A DNA stretch of 64,000 nucleotides from Lachnospiraceae bacterium (GTDB taxonomy: Bacteria; Bacillota; Clostridia; Lachnospirales; Lachnospiraceae): the NCBI GenBank assembly GCA_015057005.1, contig SVFF01000004.1:62001-126000 (forward strand), given 5' to 3'. A model generated the notes under the pieces. It saw nothing but the letters and a program-made list of their open reading frames with translations, searched no databases and had not been told where the DNA came from. This document shows positions 38,402 to 47,365 of this stretch, one piece after another. How positions within the stretch are numbered: the first letter of the stretch is position 1; the number at the start of each line of letters is the position of its first letter. A program made the position numbers and the translations under genes.

Positions 38402-39340
38402 TCATTGATTCATCCCCAAAAGCTTACGGATAAGCAGTACCAGGATAACTCCCACCATTCCCAGTGCTACCTTACCGGGGATGGTGAAAAACAGCACCTC
38501 CCAGACAGACCGGTCCACCAGCCCGTCCACGGTAAACAACGCAAACACCGACATGGCAATCAGCATCAGCATATTGATCACCGCTTCCCGCAGCATGCCT
38601 TTACGGTCTTCTCCCATCCGCAGATATTCCCGCACAGACCGTCTGCTGGTGTCCACCAGAATCTTGAAATCCGCACAGTAGCGGATGCTCACCTCCATGT
38701 TGTGGACTACCTCTTTAAACTTGGGATGTTCGATTTTTTCTGCCATTGACAGCAGTGCAAGTCCCGCATCGCCTGTGGTCTGGGCCTCGTAACTGCACTG
38801 CTCCAGGGCACTTTTCATGGGCTCCTCCACGTATCTGCTTACCTGATTGAAAATGCCTGTGACTTCTCCGGCTGTGATACTGTAATTTCCCAGAAAATTC
38901 AAGAATTCCAAAAGATTTTCATTTACAGAGCGCATCTCTCCGGCCTTACCAAACTTCATCAGCAGATACTCTGCTCCCACAGCACCTGCCACAGCAAATC
39001 CTGCTGCCTGGAAGCTTCTGCACAGAGCCAGCACCCCCAAAAACAGCACTGCAGAAAACACCACATTACATATCAGCCACACTTCCGCTGTCAGAAAAGG
39101 AAAACGCCGCTTCCAGCCGCAGTAATTAAGCTCCTGCTCCAGCTTAAACATAAAGGTATTGTCCTGCTGCAGGTCCATCAGCTGTCTGCGTCTGGTCAGA
39201 AGCCTTTTCCCGGCAGCCTGCTCCACACCCTCCCTGGTCCTTTGCAGCATCAATGCCGCCAATTTGAGCCAGCGGATTCTTTGAAATAAGATTCCAAAGC
39301 CCACCAGAAGCAACAAAAAAATCAGAATATAGCGCGTCAT
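38402..39340 (-). CDS. tadB: Tad secretion system membrane protein TadB-like
   Basis: A 312-residue GspF-type platform protein. Membrane segments lie at the N-terminus, in the middle (about 85-125) and near the C-terminus; the cytoplasmic GspF domain is in the middle and includes LEFLNFLGNYSITAGEVTGIFNQVSRYVEEP. With TadC it forms the inner membrane platform for the pilus ATPase. Start has GGAGG 8 nt before it. Confidence 0.8.
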   Translation of the reverse strand: MTRYILIFLLLLVGFGILFQRIRWLKLAALMLQRTREGVEQAAGKRLLTRRRQLMDLQQDNTFMFKLEQELNYCGWKRRFPFLTAEVWLICNVVFSAVLFLGVLALCRSFQAAGFAVAGAVGAEYLLMKFGKAGEMRSVNENLLEFLNFLGNYSITAGEVTGIFNQVSRYVEEPMKSALEQCSYEAQTTGDAGLALLSMAEKIEHPKFKEVVHNMEVSIRYCADFKILVDTSRRSVREYLRMGEDRKGMLREAVINMLMLIAMSVFALFTVDGLVDRSVWEVLFFTIPGKVALGMVGVILVLLIRKLLGMNQ

Positions 39341-39363
39341 ATAGTCTTCCTCCGTAAGCTTCC

Positions 39364-40521
39364 TTAAAAAAGCCGCTCATACAAAAGCCCCCTTGTCTGC
39401 GGATCCCAGCCCTTGCAGGCAAATATTTCCTTCACCTTGTAATGCTCCATGAACACCAGCGTCTGAAAACAATCCATCATTTTCATCAGTTCGTCCCGTG
39501 AATACCGGCTGTCATACATAGCGTAATCCACCAGTTTTTCCGGTGCCCTGTCCGCCGACGGCGCATGGATTGTGGCCGCACAGATCTGGCCGGTGTAGGC
39601 TGCATTCAGCAGATACAGGGCCTCACTGCCCTTTACCTCACCGATGATAAAGAAGTCCACATCCATGGTCAGTCCTGCAATACTGATGTTTTTCAGGTCA
39701 TAGCTGACTTTTGTTTCGGTGCTTCCCGGCAGGGAATGGAGAAACATCATATCCGGATGGTATTTGGTGGTCAGCTCGTCCGCCTGTTGTGTCACCAGCA
39801 CCGCCACATCGTCAGGCAAAGTCTCCTTCAGGGCATTTAACATGGTAGTCTTGCCCGAAGAATTGCCGCCGCAGATCAGTGTGGATCCTTCCCTGAATCT
39901 CTGGATCAAAAGCTCCGCTGTCTCCTGCTCCAGCATTTCCCTGCGGATCAGCTCCTTCATCAGCGGAAAATTTTTGGGGACCTTGCGGATGCACAAATAT
40001 GGTTCATTGTAGGTATTTACAAGGGGCATTGATAACGTGAAGCGTAAGATGAACTCCGGATGACTCTCCGTGTCCGTGAATCTTTGAATTGCGTTCAGAT
40101 TGGAAATGTTGACCTGATTTTTGGTTGCCACATAATCAATAAACTGCCGGTATTCTTTCTCAGAGGAAAAGGAAACGCCGGCATCCATTCTCTTTCCCTC
40201 TCTTTTGACCCTGATATTGTTGTACCCCACCACACGGATGTCCGATATACCGGCATCATCGATCAGCGGAGACAAATGGGAATAACCGAAGATGTACTGC
40301 TCAAAGGCTTTCAACAGCTCCGTCCGCTCACGGGGGCCAAGCTGGTAATACAGTCTCACATGGTTTTCCACTTCCTGCAAAAATGCTTTTTTGTCAAGCA
40401 CTCCTTTTTTCATCTGCACAAGGGATGTCTGCTTTTGGGTCAGGTAATCATCCACCAGCCTCTGCAGGCCCTCCTCCAAGAGTTGGGCGTCTTTTCTTTT
40501 TACATTCTCAATAGGTATCAT
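39364..40521 (-). CDS. tadA: Type II/IV secretion ATPase, TadA/CpaF
   Basis: A 385-residue VirB11-like ATPase that powers the pilus. Walker A is ICGGNSSGKTTM near residue 220; a Walker B-like DFFIIGEVKGSEAL, and His box motif QICAATIHAPSAD. The N-terminal domain (about 30-130, including YQLGPRERTELLKAFEQYIFGYSHLSPLIDD) is that of CpaF. The start is ATG at 40521, directly next to AAGGAGG, an abnormally short spacing; the frame continues upstream to 40608, but the upstream part is unlike CpaF. It heads the Tad operon. Confidence 0.85.
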   Translation of the reverse strand: MIPIENVKRKDAQLLEEGLQRLVDDYLTQKQTSLVQMKKGVLDKKAFLQEVENHVRLYYQLGPRERTELLKAFEQYIFGYSHLSPLIDDAGISDIRVVGYNNIRVKREGKRMDAGVSFSSEKEYRQFIDYVATKNQVNISNLNAIQRFTDTESHPEFILRFTLSMPLVNTYNEPYLCIRKVPKNFPLMKELIRREMLEQETAELLIQRFREGSTLICGGNSSGKTTMLNALKETLPDDVAVLVTQQADELTTKYHPDMMFLHSLPGSTETKVSYDLKNISIAGLTMDVDFFIIGEVKGSEALYLLNAAYTGQICAATIHAPSADRAPEKLVDYAMYDSRYSRDELMKMMDCFQTLVFMEHYKVKEIFACKGWDPQTRGLLYERLF

Positions 40522-40721
40522 CCTCCTTACAAAAACACTTGGCCCGGCATACCACAAACGGGCATGCCAAAAGCCGCCAACAGTTACAAAAAATAAAAAT
40601 GGTAACACCGGTCGAATGGACCGAAGGAACGCATGGGATGCCCCATTAACAAGTCATCCTCTTGCGAAAGAAATCAGCCTGGAACGGCTGTGAACAATCA
40701 GAACTGATTGTTGTAAGTGAC
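40522..40721 (-). promoter_or_regulatory. Structured leader of the Tad operon
   Basis: About 195 nt from the predicted start of transcription to the first gene. The minus strand has the palindrome AACAATCAGTTCTGATTGTT (40712-40693), a CAGCC/GGCTG hairpin (40690-40675), CGGTC/GACCG (40623-40609) followed by a T-rich tract, and an 8-bp GGCATGCC/GGTATGCC hairpin (40568-40546) that ends shortly before the ribosome site. I did not recognise a known riboswitch (no c-di-GMP-I or -II core). It may act as an attenuator or be a regulator site. Confidence 0.5.
40693..40712. promoter_or_regulatory. Palindromic operator at the Tad promoter
   Basis: AACAATCAG and CTGATTGTT, perfect 9-nt arms with 2 nt between, spanning the expected start of transcription. 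This is the shape of a dimeric repressor site; no repressor gene is adjacent. Confidence 0.6.
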
Positions 40722-40750
40722 AATTTACTCCCATTTATACGGAAAGTCAA
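40722..40750 (-). promoter_or_regulatory. Tad operon promoter
   Basis: -35 TTGACT (40750-40745), 17-nt spacer, -10 TAAATT (40727-40722), minus strand. Confidence 0.68.
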
Positions 40751-40773
40751 GCTAATTTTCAGGAAAAAAGTGC

Positions 40774-40807
40774 ACAAAACGAAAGCGCGGAGATTCCTCC
40801 ACGCTTT
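40774..40807 (-). terminator. Terminator of the isomerase operon
   Basis: On the minus strand, an 11-bp stem AAAGCGTGGAG / CTCCGCGCTTT with one T-G pair and a GAAT loop, then CGTTTTGTG. It separates the isomerase from the Tad promoter. Confidence 0.75.
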
Positions 40808-40894
40808 GTCGTTTTTGTCTGAAATTAATAACTTTTCTAAGGCTCCAAGATACAATTTAGCGCCTCGTAAATACCCCGAAAGAATCCTTCGGTT

Positions 40895-42391
40895 TTACAT
40901 GAATGGATTCTCTGTAGGATACATCATGCCCTTAGGCTGATTGAAGTTCAGGTCTTCCACAGGAACGCCGATGAACTTGAATACTTCGTACAGAGCCTTG
41001 CCGTAGTGGCCGAAAGCAACTGCACCGTGGTGAGGATAGTTCTTCTCGATCAGCACATGGCGGTAGAAGCGTGCCATCTCAGGGATCGCGAAGATACCGA
41101 TGGCACCGAAGGATCTGGTAGCCACAGGCAGGACCTCGCCCTGTGCGATGTAAGCGCGCAGCTTACAGTCAGCAGTGGACTGGAGACGGAAGAAGGTAAT
41201 GTCTCCGGGTACGATATCGCCTTCCAGGGTACCCTGGGTCACTTCTTCAGGAAGGGATCTGGCCATGATCATCTGGTACTTCATGCTGCATGCACTCAGC
41301 TTCTTGGAGCAGGTGTTGCCGCAGTGGAAGCCCATGAAGGTCTCGTTGTGCTTGTAATCATAATTGTCCTTGATGGACTCTTTGTACATATCAGCAGGAA
41401 CAGTATTGTTGATGTCCAGCAGAGTCACGATATCCTTGCTCACGCAGGCACCGATGAACTCACTTAAGCAGCCGTAAATGTCAACTTCACAGGATACAGG
41501 GATGCCCATACCGGTGAGACGGCTGTTTACATAGCAGGGTACAAAACCGAATTGGGTCTGGAATGCAGGCCAGCACTTTCCGGCGATTGCCACGTACTCG
41601 CGGTAACCCTTGTGCTCCTCCACCCAGTCTAACAGGGTCAGCTCGTACTGAGCCAGCTTAGGCAGGATCTCAGGCTTTAAGTTGCCCTCGCCCAGCTCTT
41701 CTTCCATCTCTTTCACCTTTGCAGGGATTCTCTCGTCTCCGGCATGCTTGTTAAAGGCTTCGAAAAGATCCAGTTCGGAGTTCTCTTCGATCTCAACGCC
41801 CAGATTGTACAGCTGTTTGATGGGAGCGTTACAAGCCAGGAAGTTCAAAGGTCTGGGACCGAAGGAAATGATCTTCAGGCTCTTCAGTCCTACCAGTGCT
41901 CTTGCAATAGGCAGGAAATTGTAGATCATATCTGCACATTCCTCAGCGGTGCCCACAGGCTCCTCAGGAATATAAGCAGTCACGTTGCGCAGCTTTAAGT
42001 TGTAGCTGGCATTCAGCATACCGCAGTAAGCGTCACCACGGCCGCCCATCAGATTATCCTGGGTCTCCTCAGCTGCTGCGATGAACATAGCGGGGCCGTC
42101 GAAATGCTTTGCCAGCAGGGTCTCGGAAATCTCGGGACCGAAGTTGCCCAGATATACACAGAGGGCATTACAGCCTGCTGCCTTGATATCCTCCAGGGCC
42201 TGCACCATGTGGATCTCGCTCTCAACGATGCACACAGGGCACTCGTAAAGGCTGTCGCCGTCCACCTCAAGGCCATATTTTGCTGCAAAAGCATTTACTA
42301 CTGCTTTTCTTCTGTTCACGGACAGACTCTCCGGGAAACAGTCGCGGCTTACTGCCACAATACCGACTTTCACTTTAGGTAAATTGTTCAT
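40895..42391 (-). CDS. L-fucose/L-arabinose isomerase-family protein
   Basis: A 498-residue sugar isomerase, resembling the FucI/AraA-like aldose-ketose isomerase superfamily. Blocks include VYLGNFGPEIS, GRPRPLNFLACNAP-like FGPRPLNFL, and FGCH-type GFHCGNT. No transport signal, so it is cytoplasmic. It is the third gene behind xylulokinase and a DUF4867-like protein and ends in a terminator. The substrate could be L-arabinose, D-arabinose or L-fucose; the neighbour kinase suggests a pentose. Start has GGAGG 10 nt upstream. Confidence 0.75.
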   Translation of the reverse strand: MNNLPKVKVGIVAVSRDCFPESLSVNRRKAVVNAFAAKYGLEVDGDSLYECPVCIVESEIHMVQALEDIKAAGCNALCVYLGNFGPEISETLLAKHFDGPAMFIAAAEETQDNLMGGRGDAYCGMLNASYNLKLRNVTAYIPEEPVGTAEECADMIYNFLPIARALVGLKSLKIISFGPRPLNFLACNAPIKQLYNLGVEIEENSELDLFEAFNKHAGDERIPAKVKEMEEELGEGNLKPEILPKLAQYELTLLDWVEEHKGYREYVAIAGKCWPAFQTQFGFVPCYVNSRLTGMGIPVSCEVDIYGCLSEFIGACVSKDIVTLLDINNTVPADMYKESIKDNYDYKHNETFMGFHCGNTCSKKLSACSMKYQMIMARSLPEEVTQGTLEGDIVPGDITFFRLQSTADCKLRAYIAQGEVLPVATRSFGAIGIFAIPEMARFYRHVLIEKNYPHHGAVAFGHYGKALYEVFKFIGVPVEDLNFNQPKGMMYPTENPFM

Positions 42392-42476
42392 AGTTGGTCA
42401 TCCTCCTTGATTATGTGTAAATTATTCATTTTCATCTGCGCTTTTTTGCTTTTGATTACAGACCATTTATTCCGGC

Positions 42477-43118
42477 CTATTTGTCCACATCCAGATTCTC
42501 ACCCTTTAATCCCAGGAAGGTGCCTTCCTCCAGGCCTCCCTCGGGATGACCGATCAGCCACTTGTTCACAGCTGTGATCAGGGAATCCTCATTTACGGCC
42601 TTGCCGTCCACGCATCCGGTGTGCTTTGTCTTTAAAGGATAATTAGTGCCCTTGGGCAGCACGATTGCTACCTGGAATCCCTGGCCATCCAGCGCACAGG
42701 GTGCATAATGCAGACTGGTCCCAAAGATCTCAACGCCGCATCCTGCGGGCAGCAAAAATGCCTCCACCTTGGAAGTGTCGTAAGTGAAATCCTCCTCCAC
42801 ATCAGCCTCCAGGCCAAGCAGCAGCACCGCGTCAGTAGCAGCTACGTTGATCTCGGAATCTCTATGGTACTCCAGCGCATTCAGCAGATGGTTGTGTCCG
42901 TTGCAGTAGCCGATCTGAATAGGCATCTCACCATAACTTACACGGGTCAGTTCCTCCATCACGGGAAGAGCTTCCAATTCAGCCACGCTGGGCTCATAGA
43001 TCACATTTTCAGGGCAGGGGGTGGTCTTTAACACCTCTACCAGCTCACTGAAATCCACATGCTCTACCACTCTTCCGTACTTGCGGAATGCGGGATCTTT
43101 TACAGACAGAATTTTCAT
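42477..43118 (-). CDS. DUF4867-like protein of unknown function
   Basis: A 213-residue soluble protein that I recall as DUF4867, common next to sugar isomerases in Lachnospiraceae. It looks like a double-stranded beta-helix (cupin-like) fold: conserved MPIQIGYCNGHNHLLNALEYH, with His residues in HNH and YH suggesting metal binding. It lies between xylulokinase and isomerase genes, so it may be a sugar mutarotase, isomerase or epimerase. The ATG at 43118 has AAAGGAG upstream; the GTG at 43139 lies before that site. Confidence 0.65.
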   Translation of the reverse strand: MKILSVKDPAFRKYGRVVEHVDFSELVEVLKTTPCPENVIYEPSVAELEALPVMEELTRVSYGEMPIQIGYCNGHNHLLNALEYHRDSEINVAATDAVLLLGLEADVEEDFTYDTSKVEAFLLPAGCGVEIFGTSLHYAPCALDGQGFQVAIVLPKGTNYPLKTKHTGCVDGKAVNEDSLITAVNKWLIGHPEGGLEEGTFLGLKGENLDVDK

Positions 43119-43194
43119 TGTTTGCTCACTCCTTTTCACCTATTGTAGTATTTATTGATATGCTTTCTTTTTATTGACTTTGCAGATTTTTCTC

Positions 43195-44667
43195 CTACTT
43201 GGCAATAATATCATACAGAGGCTTGCAGGCAGGATAAATCTCTTTAAACTGCGCGTATCTGGCCTCATATTTTGCCACCAGGGCAGGATCGGGCTCAATG
43301 GTGTCCACCACTTTCACAAGCTTGCCGGCGATCTCCTCCACACTTGCGTACTCGCCGCAGGCCACTGCCGCCAGCATAGCGCCGCCAAGGCCGGGGCCCT
43401 CCTCGCTCTCGATCACATCCACTTTCAGGTTCAGCACGTTGGCAATAATCTTCTTCCACAGAGGACTCTTGGCTCCGCCGCCGCAGATCTTGGTGCGCTC
43501 CAGGTTGATACCCAGGGACTTTGCCACCTCCAGGGAATCGCGCAGGGCAAAAGCAACACCCTCCAATACCGCCTGGGTCATATCCTCTCTGGTAGTATCC
43601 ATGGTCATTCCAATAAAGGTACCGCGGGCGTCGGGATTGTTGTGAGGGGAACGCTCTCCCATCAGGTAGGGCAGGAAATACACATGGTTGTCACCAAGCT
43701 TTTCAATGGCAGCCTGCTCTGCTGCATAATCCTTGGTCTTCAAAATATCGTCCATCCACCACTTGTTGCAGGAAGCTGCACTGAGCATGCAGCCCATCAG
43801 ATGGTAATGGCCGTCCGCATGGGCAAAGGAATGCAGGGCATTGAATTTGTCCACGCCAAACTTGTGGGAGGAAATGAAGATAGTGCCGCTGGTACCCAGG
43901 GAAATATTGCACATATTGTCGCCCACGGTACCGGTACCCACTGCCGCTGCCGCATTGTCGCCTGCACCTGCTGCCACCACTACACTATGAGGCAGTCCCA
44001 GTTCGTCCGCGATCTCGGGCAGGAGCACGCCTACCTTTTCGTAACTTTCATACACTGCTGCCAGCTGGGAGGGCTTTACATCACAGATCTCGCACATCTC
44101 TTTGGACCAGCAGCGGTTCTTTACATCAAATAAAAGCATGCCGGAAGCATCGGATACATCGGTGCAATGCACACCGGTCAATTTGTAAGCCAGGAAATCC
44201 TTGGGCAGCATGATCTTCTCGATCTTTGCAAAATTCTCGGGCTCCTTATTCTTCACCCACAGGATTTTGGAAGCGGTAAAGCCCGCAAAGGAAATATTGG
44301 CCGTATAACCGGAAAGGGTCTCCTTGCCGATCACCTCATTCAAATAATCGCTCTCCTCCTGGGTACGTCCGTCGTTCCACAGAAGGGCGGGACGGATCAC
44401 CTGATCCTCCTTATCCAGAATCACCAGACCGTGCATCTGGCCGCCGAAGCTGATACCGGCCACCTGACTCTTGTCCGCATCGGCCAAAAGCTCCTTCAGA
44501 CCTGCAAAAGTCTGCTCATACCAGTCCTCCGGCTTCTGCTCGGACCAGCCGGGCTTGGGGAAATATAAGGGGTACTCTTTAGAGACTACATTCAGAATCT
44601 TGCCTTCACCGTCCATCAGCAAAAGTTTTACCGCAGAAGTACCCAGATCAACACCTATGTACAGCAT
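43195..44667 (-). CDS. xylB: Xylulokinase
   Basis: A 490-residue FGGY kinase that makes D-xylulose-5-phosphate. Phosphate loop YIGVDLGTSAVKLLLMDGEG, the XylB-typical GISFGGQMHGLVILD, the LLWNDGRTQEES substrate block, and the C-terminal ICGGGAKSPLWKKIIANVL. Standard length. First gene of a three-gene operon with the DUF4867-like and isomerase genes, behind an operator/promoter that faces the LacI gene. AAGGAG lies before the start. Confidence 0.92.
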   Translation of the reverse strand: MLYIGVDLGTSAVKLLLMDGEGKILNVVSKEYPLYFPKPGWSEQKPEDWYEQTFAGLKELLADADKSQVAGISFGGQMHGLVILDKEDQVIRPALLWNDGRTQEESDYLNEVIGKETLSGYTANISFAGFTASKILWVKNKEPENFAKIEKIMLPKDFLAYKLTGVHCTDVSDASGMLLFDVKNRCWSKEMCEICDVKPSQLAAVYESYEKVGVLLPEIADELGLPHSVVVAAGAGDNAAAAVGTGTVGDNMCNISLGTSGTIFISSHKFGVDKFNALHSFAHADGHYHLMGCMLSAASCNKWWMDDILKTKDYAAEQAAIEKLGDNHVYFLPYLMGERSPHNNPDARGTFIGMTMDTTREDMTQAVLEGVAFALRDSLEVAKSLGINLERTKICGGGAKSPLWKKIIANVLNLKVDVIESEEGPGLGGAMLAAVACGEYASVEEIAGKLVKVVDTIEPDPALVAKYEARYAQFKEIYPACKPLYDIIAK

Positions 44668-44769
44668 ATAAACTCCTTTCCGGGGGGCCTGTCAGTTTTT
44701 GCCGTTTGCTTGGCATTCGCTGCCGGATTGACATTCACCGTTTGGGCCCGCGATTATCCATTTTCGATT

Positions 44770-44819
44770 GTGCACGTGCACGCTACTTTTATTATATTTT
44801 CATTGCCGGGAAAAAGCAA
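44770..44819 (-). promoter_or_regulatory. xylB promoter with LacI-type operator
   Basis: Minus strand: -35 TTGCTT (44819-44814), 17-nt spacer, -10 TATAAT (44796-44791). The perfect palindrome GTGCACGTGCAC (44770-44781) starts about 9 nt after the -10, so it covers the transcription start. The CG centre is a LacI-family feature, and the divergent LacI gene is its likely ligand. Confidence 0.75.
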
Positions 44820-44946
44820 TGTTTCTTTCTAAAAAATCTGCAAAATTGACTTCCCGGGGCTTTTATGATAGGGTTAGATAGTAAGATTGCCGTGGGAGGA
44901 CGGCAATTCATGCACTTTTGCAAAACAGTTATTTCAGGAGAAAATT

Positions 44947-45969
44947 ATGGCCACCATCAAAGAAATCGCCGCCCTGGCAGGGGTATCCCGCGGCACCGTA
45001 GACCGGGTCTTGAACAACCGTGGCTCCGTCAACCCCTACACTGCCAAAAGAATACAGGAAATTGCCGATTCGTTGGACTATAAGCCCAACCGGGCCGGCC
45101 TGGTTCTTGCTGCCCACAAAAAGCATCTGAAGCTGGGCGTGGTCCTCTTCTCCCCTGATAACCCCTTCTTCCGGGATGTGCTGCAAGGAGTCCGGGATAA
45201 GGCTGCAGAGCTTTCCGGCTACAACTGCACCGTGATCATCCGCCAGGTTCCCTTCGGTGTGGAGGAACAGCTGAAGGCTCTGGATGAGCTTATGGCCCTG
45301 GATGTCAGTGGTATCGCCATCGCTCCTTACAACGACGAGCGCATCCGATGCCGCATCAATGCCCTGGCTGAAGCGGGCATTCCGGTAGTGACCCTGAATA
45401 CCGATATTGAAAATTCCAAACGGCTTGCCTACGTGGGCAGCCACTATACCCGCAGCGGTGCCACCGCCGCCGGACTCCTCCGGCTGATGACTCAGGGGCA
45501 GGTTAATGTGGGCGTATTGATCGGTTCCACCAATCTGCTCTGTCATACCCAGCGTGTGGTGGGCTTTTCTGATGCGCTGAAGGCCTACGACGGGCAACGC
45601 ATCCACATCGCAGACATTATTGAAAATCATGATGACGATGGCGAGAGCTACGACAAGACCTCCGCACTGCTATCCACGCACCCCGAGATCAATGCCCTGT
45701 ACATCGCAGGTGCAGGCGTGCATGGTGCCTGCCGCAGTGTCCTGGATGCCGGTCTGGGCGACCGTATCTGCATCCTGACCTACGACCTGGTGCCCACCAC
45801 CAGAGCCCTTCTGGAGGAGGGTGTTATCTCCGCCACCATCTGCCAGCAGCCGGGAAAACAGGGCAGCAAGCCTCTGGACATTCTGTTCTCCTATTTAAGT
45901 ACCGGCCAACTTCCGGAAGAAGAACTGCACTATGTGGCAGTGGACATCCGCATTAAAGAAAATTTGTAA
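44947..45969 (+). CDS. LacI-family transcriptional regulator
   Basis: A 340-residue repressor: N-terminal helix-turn-helix ATIKEIAALAGVSRGTVDRVLNNRG, hinge about residue 50, then a periplasmic-binding-like sensor (LKLGVVLFSPDNPFFRDVLQGV) of the RbsB-like type, expected to bind a sugar. It is divergent from xylB and probably represses it through the GTGCACGTGCAC site. The start is taken at 44947 (AGGAG 6 nt upstream), not the 44887 upstream frame. Preceding DNA has a TTGACT -35-like element but no convincing -10. Confidence 0.87.
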   Translation: MATIKEIAALAGVSRGTVDRVLNNRGSVNPYTAKRIQEIADSLDYKPNRAGLVLAAHKKHLKLGVVLFSPDNPFFRDVLQGVRDKAAELSGYNCTVIIRQVPFGVEEQLKALDELMALDVSGIAIAPYNDERIRCRINALAEAGIPVVTLNTDIENSKRLAYVGSHYTRSGATAAGLLRLMTQGQVNVGVLIGSTNLLCHTQRVVGFSDALKAYDGQRIHIADIIENHDDDGESYDKTSALLSTHPEINALYIAGAGVHGACRSVLDAGLGDRICILTYDLVPTTRALLEEGVISATICQQPGKQGSKPLDILFSYLSTGQLPEEELHYVAVDIRIKENL

Positions 45970-46009
45970 CTTTCCACAAAATTTATTTTCAAATATTCAA
46001 CCGACACTC

Positions 46010-46038
46010 TTGTCATTTACCATATATAGTAGTATAAT
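46010..46038 (+). promoter_or_regulatory. Promoter of the calycin-like gene
   Basis: -35 TTGTCA (46010-46015), 17-nt spacer, -10 TATAAT (46033-46038), about 55 nt before the start. Confidence 0.75.
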
Positions 46039-46093
46039 AATAAAAATTGCTACGATATATAGCGTTCACACCATATGAAAGAGTGAAGTACGA

Positions 46094-47227
46094 ATGAACT
46101 TTTCAGATCTTAAGAGAAATGCATATATGTTGTGCGGCTCCCTTACGAAGCAGGGATACATCCGCTGGTGGCATTCTTTCACCGGCGTTTGTCCCGAGAC
46201 ACAGGAGACGCGCACTTTTTTTATAGAATACTTTGTGATCAATCCCGGCCTGGGCACCACACAGCCTATTCTGGGCAGACATCCTTACTTTAAGAATCGG
46301 GGCATGAAGCCCTCCTACGTAATGATCAAGGCCGGAGCTTTCCCTGACGAAAACGGTCAGGGCGGCAAGCAGCTCCACGCCTTCTTCCCCATCACTTCCT
46401 TAAAAGTGGTACCGGATCCCCTCTATGTAGAGGTTGACGACAATTTCTTTAGCGAGAACCAGATGGCAGGCTTCGTGGGTGTGACTCCCGACCAGGCCAG
46501 ACACCGTTCCTTTATGACGGACGCAGGCAGCATGGAATGGGATCTGAAGATGCACAAGGCCATTGCCTGTCAGACCGGTCCTATCGCAGGACGCATTGCT
46601 ACTGCCCTGAATGCCTTAGAAAGTTTCTGGCACGGTGAGGGCATCCGCACCCAGTTCTCCGGCACCGTCACCCTGGACGGTATTTCCTATGAAGTTTCCC
46701 CGGAGACCAGCTTCGGCTACGCCGACAAACACTGGGGCCGCAATTTTAACACCCCCTGGATGCAGTTTGCTTCCAATTGTCTGGTAAGCGAACGCACCGG
46801 CAAGGTCTTAAAGCACTCCGCTCTGGCCATTGACGGCTGCTGCCCTCGCTGCTTCTGCTTCCCGTTAAAACAAAGACTGATCTTACAGCTCACCTACACC
46901 GGTGAAGATTTTGAATATAATTTTGCCAGACTGCCCCTTATGTCCCGCTGCAAGTGGAAGACCAAGGAGACCAACAAGCGCTACATCTGGCAGATCATGG
47001 CCCAGAACCGCACCTCCGTCATCAAGCTCTCCTGTTCTTGCCAAAAAGCACTGATGATGCCACTGGATTACGAGACTCCCGACGGAACTAACCGTCCTGC
47101 CACTTTACTTGGCAGCGACGCCGGCATGGGCACCGTTGAAATCTACCGCCGCACTCCCGACGGACTGCAGCTGATCGACCGGCTGACCATTGAGAATGGT
47201 CTTTGCCTGGCAGACGGTCACCTGTAA
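46094..47227 (+). CDS. Tocopherol-cyclase/CrtC-AttH-like calycin protein (tentative)
   Basis: A 377-residue protein without a signal peptide. Aromatic, beta-rich blocks such as GYIRWWHSFTG, EYFVINPGLG, FGYADKHWGRNFNTPW and MQFASNCL recall the two-lipocalin (calycin) fold of tocopherol cyclase and CrtC/AttH proteins. Cysteines are frequent in the second half (CCPRCFC, CSCQK). No catalytic residue is certain. It stands alone, with its own promoter and terminator. It could also be an unrelated family; the fold call rests on pattern recognition only. Confidence 0.5.
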   Translation: MNFSDLKRNAYMLCGSLTKQGYIRWWHSFTGVCPETQETRTFFIEYFVINPGLGTTQPILGRHPYFKNRGMKPSYVMIKAGAFPDENGQGGKQLHAFFPITSLKVVPDPLYVEVDDNFFSENQMAGFVGVTPDQARHRSFMTDAGSMEWDLKMHKAIACQTGPIAGRIATALNALESFWHGEGIRTQFSGTVTLDGISYEVSPETSFGYADKHWGRNFNTPWMQFASNCLVSERTGKVLKHSALAIDGCCPRCFCFPLKQRLILQLTYTGEDFEYNFARLPLMSRCKWKTKETNKRYIWQIMAQNRTSVIKLSCSCQKALMMPLDYETPDGTNRPATLLGSDAGMGTVEIYRRTPDGLQLIDRLTIENGLCLADGHL

Positions 47228-47246
47228 AAACAATTCTTTCACTACA

Positions 47247-47277
47247 AAAACCGCAGTATTTATTTTACTGCGGTTTT
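47247..47277 (+). terminator. Terminator of the calycin-like gene
   Basis: A 12-bp stem AAAACCGCAGTA / TACTGCGGTTTT with a 7-nt loop and a T-rich end. Confidence 0.9.
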
Positions 47278-47365
47278 CTTATGTCTCCGTTGTCTATATG
47301 TGCAATATTTTCTGATTCCGCCGTACCTCTCTTATCAACCGACGGTGCATACTCCACGTAATTTA

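Noticed and set aside
40646..40855. A 69-codon minus-strand frame upstream of tadA
   Set aside because: It covers the isomerase terminator and the Tad promoter and operator, and has no ribosome site.
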